From positions 1 to 64,000 of the forward strand of contig NZ_LHZV01000061.1 of assembly GCF_001581005.1 (NCBI RefSeq): a stretch of 64,000 bases of DNA, read 5' to 3'. The position numbers and the translations under genes were made by a program. Positions 8,885 through 16,353 of the stretch are shown piece by piece. Each line of letters starts with the position of its first letter. Position 1 is the stretch's first letter. Source of the DNA: Acetobacter orleanensis. GTDB lineage: Bacteria; Pseudomonadota; Alphaproteobacteria; Acetobacterales; Acetobacteraceae. Under the pieces are notes generated by a model that ran no database searches, was not told the origin of the DNA, and worked only from the letters and a program-made list of their open reading frames with translations.

Positions 8885-8920
8885 ATAAAAAACAGTCTGA
8901 CGCATGGGCGTCAGACTGTT
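8885..8920 (-). terminator. Rho-independent terminator (minus strand)
   Basis: Perfect 13-bp stem AACAGTCTGACGC (8891-8903) and its complement (8908-8920) with a 4-base loop. Reading the minus strand it is followed by TTTTTTATT. It ends transcription of the small gene at 8976-9350 before the downstream operon. Confidence 0.85.
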
Positions 8921-8975
8921 CCAGAAAAGATCATGCTTGAGGAGAAAGGGCTGTGAAGGAAAGAGGTCCGGTCAG

Positions 8976-9350
8976 TCAGGCAGCCACAATTTTCTCTGGG
9001 AGGGGCAGAACGGGCCGCACCATGTGCAGGGCGTCCGCAAAGGAACGGAACTGCCCGAGCACGTTTTCCCGAATGGCGTCCATCACCACCCAGCTATTGC
9101 CACGAGAGTAAATTTTATAGGCCGGGTCCGCCGTTTCCCGCACCCAGATCAGCGCGTAACCGGAAGAGACGCCTGCCTGCCGCTGTTCGGCGGAAAAAAT
9201 ATCGGCATCACACACGCCCATGGGTTGGCCTGCGTGAACCCAACGGGAGAGATATTCCCGGTGATGCGACAAAATTTCCATCTGAAATGGGATAACATTG
9301 CTGACAAATGGGGCATCATTCTTGCGCGGCATCAGATTTTCCATTTCCAT
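8976..9350 (-). CDS. Conserved-looking protein of unknown function
   Basis: About 124 residues from ATG 9350; a TTG at 9380 and an ATG at 9344 are other options. I do not recognise the family. It is soluble, with no signal peptide or membrane helix. The middle reads SGYALIWVRETADPAYKIYSRGNSWVVMDAIREN, suggesting a compact alpha/beta domain, and the end is rich in Pro and hydrophobic residues. It stands alone between the lpxR-like gene and its own strong terminator (8885-8920), so it is probably transcribed as a single gene. Coding character is normal for the region. Confidence 0.6.
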   Translation of the reverse strand: MEMENLMPRKNDAPFVSNVIPFQMEILSHHREYLSRWVHAGQPMGVCDADIFSAEQRQAGVSSGYALIWVRETADPAYKIYSRGNSWVVMDAIRENVLGQFRSFADALHMVRPVLPLPEKIVAA

Positions 9351-9499
9351 CGAACACCAGAGGATATTTGCTGAGTTCAAATGTAAAATGGCGATTTCCG
9401 TAACGCCAAGACAAAACGTGGGTTTGCGCCTCAGAATGAGGCAGAAACTTCATAAAGTTGCGCAAAAACCACAAAAAACGAAATGTGACAAAATTTTAA

Positions 9500-9516
9500 T
9501 GCCTATTTGTTAGGCA
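9500..9516 (-). terminator. Possible weak terminator after the lpxR-like gene
   Basis: TGCCTA (9500-9505) and TAGGCA (9511-9516) pair around a 5-base loop. On the minus strand the stem is followed by TTAAAATTTT. It lies 27 bases after the stop of the lpxR-like gene. The stem is short, so this is tentative. Confidence 0.35.
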
Positions 9517-9542
9517 AATGATTTTCTTGTGAGCGTTTCTGA

Positions 9543-10604
9543 TCAGAATTTTGCAGAAACCATAAGCGAGCCGTAGTTGAACAGACCGGACTTCGCACCG
9601 TCAAATTGCTGAGTCTGCCAAACCTGACTGTAGGAAACACGCACACCGTAGAACATGACGGCCAGACCGGCGTGGATTTCACCCACATCCCACTTCTTAT
9701 TCACATGCAGGGAATTGCTGCGCATGGTGTTGCCTTCAAGAGAGGCATCATACGCCACAGCCTGCCCCGTCACGCCGCCAAAGAAGTACCATGCAACCGG
9801 GCGTGTCGCCTTATAGGCGTCTCCGCCGTCGGTGACTGAACTCTGAATGGTCGGCAGGCCGAAATCACTACTAAGCCCTTGCCCAAAGCGGAACATATCC
9901 CCGAGTTTGCCGTAAATCTGATAGTCACCGATTGCGGCAGAGGCTGAGGGCAGGTTGTCAAATTCAATCGGGCCGAGATTAACCAGCGGCAAACGCCATG
10001 TGCGCCCACCCTGCACCTGAAAAATAGGCTGGTTTTGTAGCTGATGCTTCCAGCCCAGATTTTTTGTATCGCCGATCGCGCCATGGAAACCATTTTGAAG
10101 CTGGCGCCCCAGACCTGCCGGACCCATAACGCCCACCTGAATACCAAACACGCTGCGTGTGGTGTCAGTATCTGTGATCAGATTGATGGTGCCGAGCAAA
10201 AGACTTGAATAAGGCCGGTCACGCAGCAGGCTATTATGGGGCTGGCCCGCTCCCCACGGATTGGCGGCCTGTGTATCGCGCGGCGTAAAAATCAGTTGCT
10301 GGAGTCCCATGCTGATCCGCTGCACGCCGTTTCCCCAGATGGCTTTGTTGATGGCGGCAATGGGGGTGGGCAGCGTATCCGTGCCGGATGTCCAGTTCAG
10401 CCGCAGGCCGCTAGTGTAATACTGGTCGGACGTGCCTTTCAGGGTGGAAACGGCATCGTTTTCCCCCTGTAGAGTCCATGTGCCCTGCTTATCTTGCAGG
10501 GGCGTTGCATGCGCAGCGGAGCGAGAGACAACAGCACTGCCAGCCAGCATAAGGGTTGCGGCAGCAATATACCTCACATGGGGTAATTTCATGATGGCGG
10601 ACAT
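9543..10604 (-). CDS. LpxR-like lipid A 3'-O-deacylase (outer membrane)
   Basis: 353 residues from ATG 10604, preceded by GAGAGGAAACCT; an upstream frame to 10670 lacks a site. The signal peptide ends near SAAHA (residue 33). The body matches the LpxR/DUF2219 barrel: GEND (47-50) with the paired N49-D50, YYTSGLRL (62-69), TPRD (107-110), RPYSSLLLG (130-138) and GRQLQNGFHGAIGD with H174, equivalent to the catalytic His of Salmonella LpxR. LpxR removes the 3' acyl chains of lipid A in a Ca-dependent reaction. Whether this one acts on the unusual lipid A of acetic acid bacteria is not known. The C-terminus ends in Phe, as barrel proteins do. Confidence 0.8.
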   Translation of the reverse strand: MSAIMKLPHVRYIAAATLMLAGSAVVSRSAAHATPLQDKQGTWTLQGENDAVSTLKGTSDQYYTSGLRLNWTSGTDTLPTPIAAINKAIWGNGVQRISMGLQQLIFTPRDTQAANPWGAGQPHNSLLRDRPYSSLLLGTINLITDTDTTRSVFGIQVGVMGPAGLGRQLQNGFHGAIGDTKNLGWKHQLQNQPIFQVQGGRTWRLPLVNLGPIEFDNLPSASAAIGDYQIYGKLGDMFRFGQGLSSDFGLPTIQSSVTDGGDAYKATRPVAWYFFGGVTGQAVAYDASLEGNTMRSNSLHVNKKWDVGEIHAGLAVMFYGVRVSYSQVWQTQQFDGAKSGLFNYGSLMVSAKF

Positions 10605-10913
10605 AGGTTTCCTCTCGTTCTGCCAATGCAGAGTCAGTTTTAAAGTCTTTAGTTGATTGCGCAGCAACAAGAAACCCTACTTTCCAGCTATTCGCTCTGC
10701 GCCATGCTGTGTTTTGTGCCTTATTCAGGTGCGGGAGTCACAAAAATGTTACTCTCAGGAAAAGTGGTGAAACCCCTGCTGATTTCATGCTTTTCTATAG
10801 ATACGCCACGGCCGGTATGGTAAGTCATACTTGGATGTGGTTGCAGACCACTCTGCCGTATTTTCAATATCTGGAGAAGCAAATGCCTTCTCCATGCTCC
10901 AGGATCAAGACCG
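10605..10913. other. Divergent gap between the lpxR-like and cold-shock genes
   Basis: 309 bases with no convincing gene. It should hold both promoters and the leader of the cold-shock gene. I see a hairpin at 10872-10894 and a smaller GTATG/CATAC repeat near 10815-10830. No strong -35/-10 pair could be picked by eye. Confidence 0.5.
10872..10894 (+). repeat. Hairpin in the cold-shock gene leader
   Basis: TGGAGAAG (10872-10879) and CTTCTCCA (10887-10894) form a perfect 8-bp stem with a 7-base loop, ending six bases before the AGGA ribosome site at 10901-10904. Its position suggests an mRNA structure affecting access to the ribosome site, as in other cold-shock leaders; function is inference. 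Confidence 0.5.
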
Positions 10914-11642
10914 TTGAGAAGTAACAGGACCGACCGCAGCTCTCGTTCTCCGCGCCGCGGCGGATTTGACGATGATTTTATGTCAACGCCTTCCTATGGC
11001 GAACGTCCCGCTTTTGGTGGCGGTGGCGGTGACCGTGGCGGATATGCTCCGCGTAGACCCGCAGGTGGTGGCGGTGGTGGCCCGCAGGTTATCGCTTCCG
11101 GTCCGGAAATCGGAGCGACTGTCAAATGGTTCAACAGCGAAAAAGGCTTCGGCTTTGTTGAACTGTCTGATGGGTCTGGCGATGTTTTCCTGCATGCCAA
11201 CGCTCTGTCTCAGGCTGGTCATGATGGCGTGAGCCCCGGTGCCACTCTGTCCGTGCGTATCGGTCAGGGCCCGAAGGGTCGTCAGGTAGCGGAAGTCATT
11301 TCCGTTGACGAAAGCACGGCTCAGCCGGAACGCCCGCGCGCTCCGTCTGGTGGTGGCTTCGGCGGCGCACCGCGCGCTGGTGGCGGCTTTGGTGGTGGTC
11401 GCGCTCCGCGTCCGGCTCCGGACCTTTCTTCTGCAGAAGAAGTCCGTGGGACCGTGAAGTGGTACAACGCGACCAAAGGCTTCGGCTTCATCACGCCTGA
11501 TGGCGGTGGCAAAGACATTTTTGTTCACGCCTCTGCTCTGGAGCGCTCTGGTCTGGCTAGCCTCAACGAAGGTCAGGTCACGAATGTAAGGGTTGTTCAG
11601 GGCCAGAAAGGTCCAGAAGCCGCTGCAATCGATGCAGACTAA
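10914..11642 (+). CDS. Two-domain cold-shock (CspA-family) protein with glycine-rich linkers
   Basis: 242 residues with two cold-shock domains. The first (about 66-132) has RNP1 KGFGFVE at 77-83 and RNP2 VFLHA at 91-95. The second (about 177-240) has KGFGFIT at 188-194 and IFVHA at 202-206. The N-terminal 60 residues and the linker (140-170) are Arg/Gly-rich and disordered. It binds single-stranded RNA/DNA, probably as an RNA chaperone. The TTG start at 10914 has AGGA nine bases upstream; ATG 10980 would remove 22 Arg-rich residues. E. coli CspA has only one such domain. It is followed by two tandem hairpins. Confidence 0.9.
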   Translation: MRSNRTDRSSRSPRRGGFDDDFMSTPSYGERPAFGGGGGDRGGYAPRRPAGGGGGGPQVIASGPEIGATVKWFNSEKGFGFVELSDGSGDVFLHANALSQAGHDGVSPGATLSVRIGQGPKGRQVAEVISVDESTAQPERPRAPSGGGFGGAPRAGGGFGGGRAPRPAPDLSSAEEVRGTVKWYNATKGFGFITPDGGGKDIFVHASALERSGLASLNEGQVTNVRVVQGQKGPEAAAIDAD

Positions 11643-11664
11643 GTTTTATACATCCGTATAAAAC
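11643..11664. repeat. Perfect inverted repeat just after the cold-shock gene
   Basis: GTTTTATAC (11643-11651) and GTATAAAAC (11656-11664) pair perfectly around a 4-base loop, starting at the base after the stop codon. It sits directly before the terminator and may protect the mRNA 3' end. Confidence 0.55.
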
Positions 11665-11669
11665 GAGAA

Positions 11670-11695
11670 AACCCCGCCTAGTGCGGGGTTTTTTT
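11670..11695. terminator. Rho-independent terminator, probably bidirectional
   Basis: AACCCCGC (11670-11677) and GCGGGGTT (11683-11690) with a 5-base loop, followed by a run of T to 11695. On the minus strand the stem is followed by TTCTCG, so it could also serve smpB, which ends 50 bases away. Confidence 0.9.
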
Positions 11696-11744
11696 ATGAC
11701 TGAATATTTGAAAACATGCGACACGCTCTCATAAAGAGCACGGG

Positions 11745-12242
11745 TTAGTAGTCCCCGCGCCCTTTATTGCGAAGCAGTCTGGCTTTGTCTCTCTGCCAGT
11801 CACGGTCCGCAATCGCGTGGCGCTTGTCCACGCTCTTTTTGCCTTCACCCAGACCCAGCGTGACTTTCGCGCAGCCGCGCGCATTGAAGTGAATATCGAG
11901 CGGCACCAGAGTGGCACCTTCTCGGGCCACAGCGCCAAGAAACTTCTCGATCTGCTTACTGTGCAGGAGGAGCTTGCGCGGAGCACGCGTATCAAAACGA
12001 GACAGAACGCCGCCCTGATATTCTGGAATGTAGCTGTTAAGCAGCCAGAGTTCTCCATTCCGTTCCGCGGCAAAAGCTTCAGCAATCGTGGCGCGGCCCA
12101 TGCGGAGGCTTTTGACTTCTGCCCCTTTGAGGACAAGGCCAGCCTCGATTGTTTCGGTAATGGTGTAGTTAAAACGTGCCTTACGGTTTTGCGCCGCGAT
12201 TCCATGAGAAATCATGGTGGGCTTTGCTGGTTTTTTTGCCAT
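11745..12242 (-). CDS. smpB: SsrA-binding protein SmpB
   Basis: 165 residues. Binds tmRNA and brings it to stalled ribosomes for trans-translation. Typical segments are NRKARFNYTITETIEAGLVLKGAEVKSLR near the start, RAPRKLLLH in the middle and the basic tail RDWQRDKARLLRNKGR. It follows dapA by three bases, so the two are probably cotranscribed; dapA-smpB adjacency is common in alphaproteobacteria. The tmRNA gene itself is not seen in this window. Confidence 0.95.
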   Translation of the reverse strand: MAKKPAKPTMISHGIAAQNRKARFNYTITETIEAGLVLKGAEVKSLRMGRATIAEAFAAERNGELWLLNSYIPEYQGGVLSRFDTRAPRKLLLHSKQIEKFLGAVAREGATLVPLDIHFNARGCAKVTLGLGEGKKSVDKRHAIADRDWQRDKARLLRNKGRGDY

Positions 12243-12245
12243 GGC

Positions 12246-13136
12246 TCAGTTCAGCAGCCCGGCATCAACCAGAGCGGCTTTAACGTGCTGACGTGACGAG
12301 TCTGTCAGAGGTGCTAAAGGCAGACGGCACGTTTCTCCTGCAAGCCCCAGCAGGCTGGCCGCGTATTTAACCGGAGCGGGATTACTTTCGCAGAACAGGG
12401 CATCATGCAGAGGTAACAGCTTATCCTGCCCCGCAATGGCATCCGCCACACGGCCAGCCTGCCAGTCTGCCTGAATCCGGGCGCACAGAGCCGGTGCGAC
12501 GTTGGATGTCACGCTGATGCAGCCGTCCCCGCCCGCAGCGAGGAAGGAAACGGCCGTACCATCTTCCCCCGAGAGCTGATTAAAGGGCTTGCTGACGGCG
12601 CGGCGTACCTGAAGCGGGCGTAGAAGATTGGCGGTAGCATCTTTCACGCCGATGATATTGGCATGCCGTGCCAGACGCGCCGTTGTTTCCACACTGATTT
12701 CAACAACAGACCGACCGGGGATATTATAGAGCATGACCGGGATAGAAATGGCATCGGCAACCGCCATGAAGTGCCGGTAAAGCCCTTCCTGCGTTGGCTT
12801 GTTATAATAAGGCGTAACCACCAGAACCGCAGACGCTCCAGCTTTTTCTGCGTGACGCGCCAGATCGACCGCTTCGGCTGTGCTGTTGGACCCTGCCCCG
12901 GCAATAACCGGCACCCGACCAGCAGAGACCTTGATGGCGCGTTCAATAACCGCATGATGTTCCTGATGCGACAGGGTCGGGCTTTCACCCGTTGTTCCCA
13001 TAGCGCACAGCGCAGACGTTCCTTCCTCAATCTGCCAGTCCAGCAGACGTTCAAAGGATGTGAAATCCAGACTTCCATCCCGGTTCATGGGGGTAATCAG
13101 TGCGGTGATGGAGCCTGTAAAGCGTGTATGTGACAT
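12246..13136 (-). CDS. dapA: 4-hydroxy-tetrahydrodipicolinate synthase
   Basis: 296 residues from ATG 13136, where the MSHTRFTGSITALITP start matches the family; a longer frame to 13190 would overlap pheA. Condenses pyruvate with aspartate semialdehyde, the first committed step to lysine and diaminopimelate. Schiff-base K165 in GVKDAT, Y137 in YNIPGR, and T48-T49 in GTTGESPT are present. It lies between pheA (10 bases) and smpB (3 bases) in one run. The ribosome site is weak, consistent with coupling to pheA. Confidence 0.95.
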   Translation of the reverse strand: MSHTRFTGSITALITPMNRDGSLDFTSFERLLDWQIEEGTSALCAMGTTGESPTLSHQEHHAVIERAIKVSAGRVPVIAGAGSNSTAEAVDLARHAEKAGASAVLVVTPYYNKPTQEGLYRHFMAVADAISIPVMLYNIPGRSVVEISVETTARLARHANIIGVKDATANLLRPLQVRRAVSKPFNQLSGEDGTAVSFLAAGGDGCISVTSNVAPALCARIQADWQAGRVADAIAGQDKLLPLHDALFCESNPAPVKYAASLLGLAGETCRLPLAPLTDSSRQHVKAALVDAGLLN

Positions 13137-13146
13137 AAGCCGTCGT

Positions 13147-14055
13147 TTATCCCGAAATGGCGTCTGCATAGCCTGAAGTCTGCTCTTCAAGCGGAGAGCC
13201 GGTCATGTGCCGCCGGAAAGGCGACTGCGTATATACGCCCAGAATTTCGGCGTTCTCGGCAAAAAATTCAAGTTCTGACAAAGCTTTGCCTAGCCGGTCT
13301 TCTTCCGGATGGCCTTCAACATCCATCAGAAAGCGTGTCGCGGCAAAACTTCCGCCCGTCATATAACTTTCCAGCCGTGTCATGTTCAGGCCGTTGGTGG
13401 CAAAGCCTCCCAGCACTTTATAGAGCGCGCCGGGAATATTTTTGACGTTGAAAATCAGCGTCGTCATGACATGCGGTGTGCCAGCGGCTGGCCGGTCTGC
13501 CGTGCGGGAAGCAATATAGAAGCGTGTGGTGTTATGCTTTGCATCTTCCACGTTTTTTAGCAGAATTTCCAGCCCGTTTAGTTGGGCCGCGAGTTCAGAG
13601 GCCACAGCGGCCTCCTCCTTCCTTCCCCACAACGCCACGAGTTCAGCCGCACCGGCGGTATCAAACTCCGTAACAGGCGTCAGGCCGCGGTCACGCAGAA
13701 GATTGCAGATCTGCCCCATGGCGACAGGGTGGGTGTGAACCCGCTTGATATCATCCAGCGTGGCCCCCGGGACACCCAGCAGGCAATGTTCAATACGCTG
13801 GAAATATTCTCCCACAATATGCAGGCCTGAGGCTGGCAGAAGGGTGTGAATATCTGGGACACGCCCAGCAAGACTATTCTCACAGGCCAGCATGGCGAGG
13901 TCCGCGCGGCCTGTATGAACAGCCTCTATAGCCCCGGCGAATGTCTTGCAGGGGAGCGTGCGCCAGCCGGGTTTAACGGTCCGGCAGGCAAGATCAGAAT
14001 AGGCTCCCAGTGTGCCCTGAAAGGCGATGATCTTATCAGTCATTGCGTGCGTCAT
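13147..14055 (-). CDS. pheA: Prephenate dehydratase (PDT-ACT)
   Basis: 302 residues. Turns prephenate into phenylpyruvate for phenylalanine synthesis. The catalytic domain spans about 8-185, with ACENSLAGRV (58-66) and the TTRF motif (176-179). An ACT regulatory domain follows (about 198-280). Its ligand loops read GALYK and LESYM rather than the GALV/ESRP of E. coli; this variant is what I know from alphaproteobacterial enzymes. There is no chorismate mutase domain. The ATG overlaps the kdsB stop by four bases; a second ATG (residue 5) is also possible. Confidence 0.93.
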   Translation of the reverse strand: MTHAMTDKIIAFQGTLGAYSDLACRTVKPGWRTLPCKTFAGAIEAVHTGRADLAMLACENSLAGRVPDIHTLLPASGLHIVGEYFQRIEHCLLGVPGATLDDIKRVHTHPVAMGQICNLLRDRGLTPVTEFDTAGAAELVALWGRKEEAAVASELAAQLNGLEILLKNVEDAKHNTTRFYIASRTADRPAAGTPHVMTTLIFNVKNIPGALYKVLGGFATNGLNMTRLESYMTGGSFAATRFLMDVEGHPEEDRLGKALSELEFFAENAEILGVYTQSPFRRHMTGSPLEEQTSGYADAISG

Positions 14056-14786
14056 GCCTTGAAATGCTGCCGGGCTCGCTCAAGATCGGCCGGGGTATCC
14101 ACACCAAACGGGGCTGCGTTGATACGCGCGCAGCCAATGCGCATTCCGGCTTCCAAAGCGCGAAGTTGCTCTAGTTGCTCGCGCCGTTCAAGGCCGGATT
14201 CTGGTAGGGAGACAAAACGCGCCAATGCACCCCGCCGCCAGCCATAAACCCCAACATGGTGCCAAAATGTCCCCTGTCCCCACGGAATCGGGTTGCGGGA
14301 GAAGTACAGGGCCGGCGCGCAGAGCGTATCAGCCTCAAAATGGCAGGCAACCTTGACGACTGATGCGGCCTCTTTTTCATCCTGCGACAAAACAGGTGCG
14401 ACCAGTGTGCCAATGTCAAAAGCCGGGTCTGGCATGACACGCATGACGGCCCGTAGATCGTCCGGGGAAAAGGTTGGCAGATCCCCTTGCAAGTTGATCA
14501 GCACATCATGTTGACCCTCGGGGTCCAGTTCCTGCGCGGCCTGCCAGACTCTGTCTGAACCGGATGGCAGCTTGGGGTCTGTCAGGACAGCGCGGCCACC
14601 AGCTTGGGTGACGACATCACAGATTTCCTGATCAGCCGCCGCAACGGCAACTGGCCCGACATCCGCAGCAAGGGCTGCATCCAGCACACGCAAAATCATG
14701 GCGCGCCCGGCAATATCGGCCAGTGGTTTACCGGGCAGGCGTGTTGAGGCAAGCCGGGCGGGGATGATGACGAGCGGAGAGATCAT
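14052..14786 (-). CDS. kdsB: CMP-KDO synthetase (3-deoxy-manno-octulosonate cytidylyltransferase)
   Basis: 244 residues. Activates KDO with CTP for lipopolysaccharide inner core assembly, working downstream of KdsA (53838-54677). The N-terminal nucleotide-binding segment IPARLASTRLPGKPLADIAG is diagnostic; INLQGDLPTFSPDDL and WGQGTFWHHVGVYGWRRGALARF follow the family. It heads the kdsB-pheA-dapA-smpB run and is divergent from the cytochrome c gene across about 150 bases. Confidence 0.95.
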   Translation of the reverse strand: MISPLVIIPARLASTRLPGKPLADIAGRAMILRVLDAALAADVGPVAVAAADQEICDVVTQAGGRAVLTDPKLPSGSDRVWQAAQELDPEGQHDVLINLQGDLPTFSPDDLRAVMRVMPDPAFDIGTLVAPVLSQDEKEAASVVKVACHFEADTLCAPALYFSRNPIPWGQGTFWHHVGVYGWRRGALARFVSLPESGLERREQLEQLRALEAGMRIGCARINAAPFGVDTPADLERARQHFKA

Positions 14787-14934
14787 CAGCTTGCTCTGGA
14801 ATACGGCACAGAATATAGCCTTGGAAACAGTGTGAAAACGCTGCCGAACCCGGCGCGGCGCCCTTTATTGCTGGGGCGGCGTACAGTCTAGAAAAGGCGT
14901 GAGCCAAACGCAACCGGAGGTCCCGGCTTCTCGT

Positions 14935-15462
14935 ATGGACAGCATGTTTCTTAATCGGTTGGGGGCAGCCTTTCTGCTTTCCGGGGTTTGCGTTTGGGTC
15001 TGCTACGCGACAAGCTCAGCCGTCGTGCCGCACACTGCCCCGGCAAAGCCCGCGTTTTCGCTCCCCGCATTGGACAACAAGCCGATAGCACCTTTCATGG
15101 CGCATGCAGACGCGCAAAGAGGCGATGCGCTGGTGCATCAGGTCTGCACAAATTGTCATGCGGTTAATGACGGCGCCTCTGATGGCGTTGGGCCTAATCT
15201 GTCTGGTGTGGTCGGGCGTCCTATCGCGGGGTTATCTGGCTATTCCTATTCTCAGGCGCTTAAAGCCCAGCATGGGCACATTTGGTCGGATCAGGCTTTG
15301 TCAGACTGGCTAACCGCCCCTGCCCGCTTTGCACCCGGCACGCGGATGTCTCTTGTTGGTCTGCCCGATGCCGCGCAGCGGGCGGATATTATCGCCTATC
15401 TGCGCACATTGGGCGAAAGTGACGTGCCCGCCCCGCCTGCCTCTCCCGGAGTAACACCATGA
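14935..15462 (+). CDS. Membrane-anchored class I cytochrome c
   Basis: About 175 residues. The heme attachment motif CTNCH lies at about residues 71-75, and GTRMSLVG further on supplies the likely Met ligand. A single N-terminal hydrophobic segment (FLNRLGAAFLLSGVCVWV) is probably an uncleaved anchor, as in CycM-type cytochromes that link the bc1 complex to terminal oxidases. The start is uncertain: GTG 14899 lies in the same frame, and GGAGG at about 14914 is 14 bases from ATG 14935. The stop overlaps the next start (ATGA). Confidence 0.85.
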   Translation: MDSMFLNRLGAAFLLSGVCVWVCYATSSAVVPHTAPAKPAFSLPALDNKPIAPFMAHADAQRGDALVHQVCTNCHAVNDGASDGVGPNLSGVVGRPIAGLSGYSYSQALKAQHGHIWSDQALSDWLTAPARFAPGTRMSLVGLPDAAQRADIIAYLRTLGESDVPAPPASPGVTP

Positions 15463-16253
15463 CAACTGAGGACCTTACCCCCTTTCTGGATGTTGCCAGC
15501 ATGATGGCGGATGCCGCACGCTGTGTTGTGCAGCCGTGGTTCCGGCGAGGTCTCAGCGTTTCAGACAAGGCAGACGAAAGCCCTGTGACCATTGCGGACC
15601 GCACAGCCGAGCGCGTGATGCGGGCCATTCTAGCCGAACGCCTGCCAGACCATGGCGTGTTTGGAGAGGAGTTTGGCCTTGAGAATGAGGCAGCCCGGTA
15701 TCGCTGGCTGCTGGACCCCGTGGACGGCACACGGGCGTTTGTAACAGGCCGCCCGATGTTTGGTACGTTGATTGCGCTTTTACGGGATGGGGTGCCTGTC
15801 ATCGGGGTTATTGATCAGCCTGTTCTACAAGAACGCTGGATTGGCGTGGCTGGTCAGCCGACACGGTTTGCGTCTCCTCTCGGGGGCTCTCCAGTTACAC
15901 GACGCTGCCTGCGTCTGGCGGATGCGGAACTGTCCTGCACGTCGCCCGAAATACTGGAAAGTGCGCCGCATGACGGATGGAAAACCCTGAAAGCCCGTGC
16001 CAAACGCATGACGTGGGGTGGGGATTGCTACGCGTACGGCCTGCTGGCGCTCGGTCAGATTGATCTGATTGCAGAATGTGACATGAATCCGTGGGACTGG
16101 GCGGCTCTGGTGCCGGTTATTGAAGGGGCCGGTGGGAAAATTACGGCATGGGACGGCAGCCCCCTGCGAGCGGATGGGGATAGGACGGTGCTCGCCGCCG
16201 GGGACCCCACTCTGCATGCGGATGCTGTGAAGGTTCTTGCCGAGCAGAACTGA
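15459..16253 (+). CDS. hisN: Histidinol-phosphatase-like inositol monophosphatase family enzyme
   Basis: 264 residues. Metal ligands are E70 and E71 (VFGEEFG), D86 and D89 in LDPVDGTRAF (85-94), and D213 in PWDWAALVPVIEGAGG. The overall pattern is closest to the HisN group, which hydrolyses histidinol phosphate; the distinction from inositol or PAP phosphatases rests on similarity only. The start overlaps the cytochrome stop by four bases, and serA begins about 100 bases on. Confidence 0.8.
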   Translation: MTTEDLTPFLDVASMMADAARCVVQPWFRRGLSVSDKADESPVTIADRTAERVMRAILAERLPDHGVFGEEFGLENEAARYRWLLDPVDGTRAFVTGRPMFGTLIALLRDGVPVIGVIDQPVLQERWIGVAGQPTRFASPLGGSPVTRRCLRLADAELSCTSPEILESAPHDGWKTLKARAKRMTWGGDCYAYGLLALGQIDLIAECDMNPWDWAALVPVIEGAGGKITAWDGSPLRADGDRTVLAAGDPTLHADAVKVLAEQN

Positions 16254-16353
16254 CAGACGCAGTCCTTTTAACGTTTTACGGCGGCAGACCTATGAATTTC
16301 CCGCATTTTGCGATAGGCCTGCCCTTCGGCGCAACTGGTATGGTCATCTTCCC

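Noticed and set aside
13147-14055. Loss of feedback control in PheA because ESRP is absent
   Set aside because: The LESYM form is, to my knowledge, usual in alphaproteobacterial enzymes, so it is not a defect specific to this gene.
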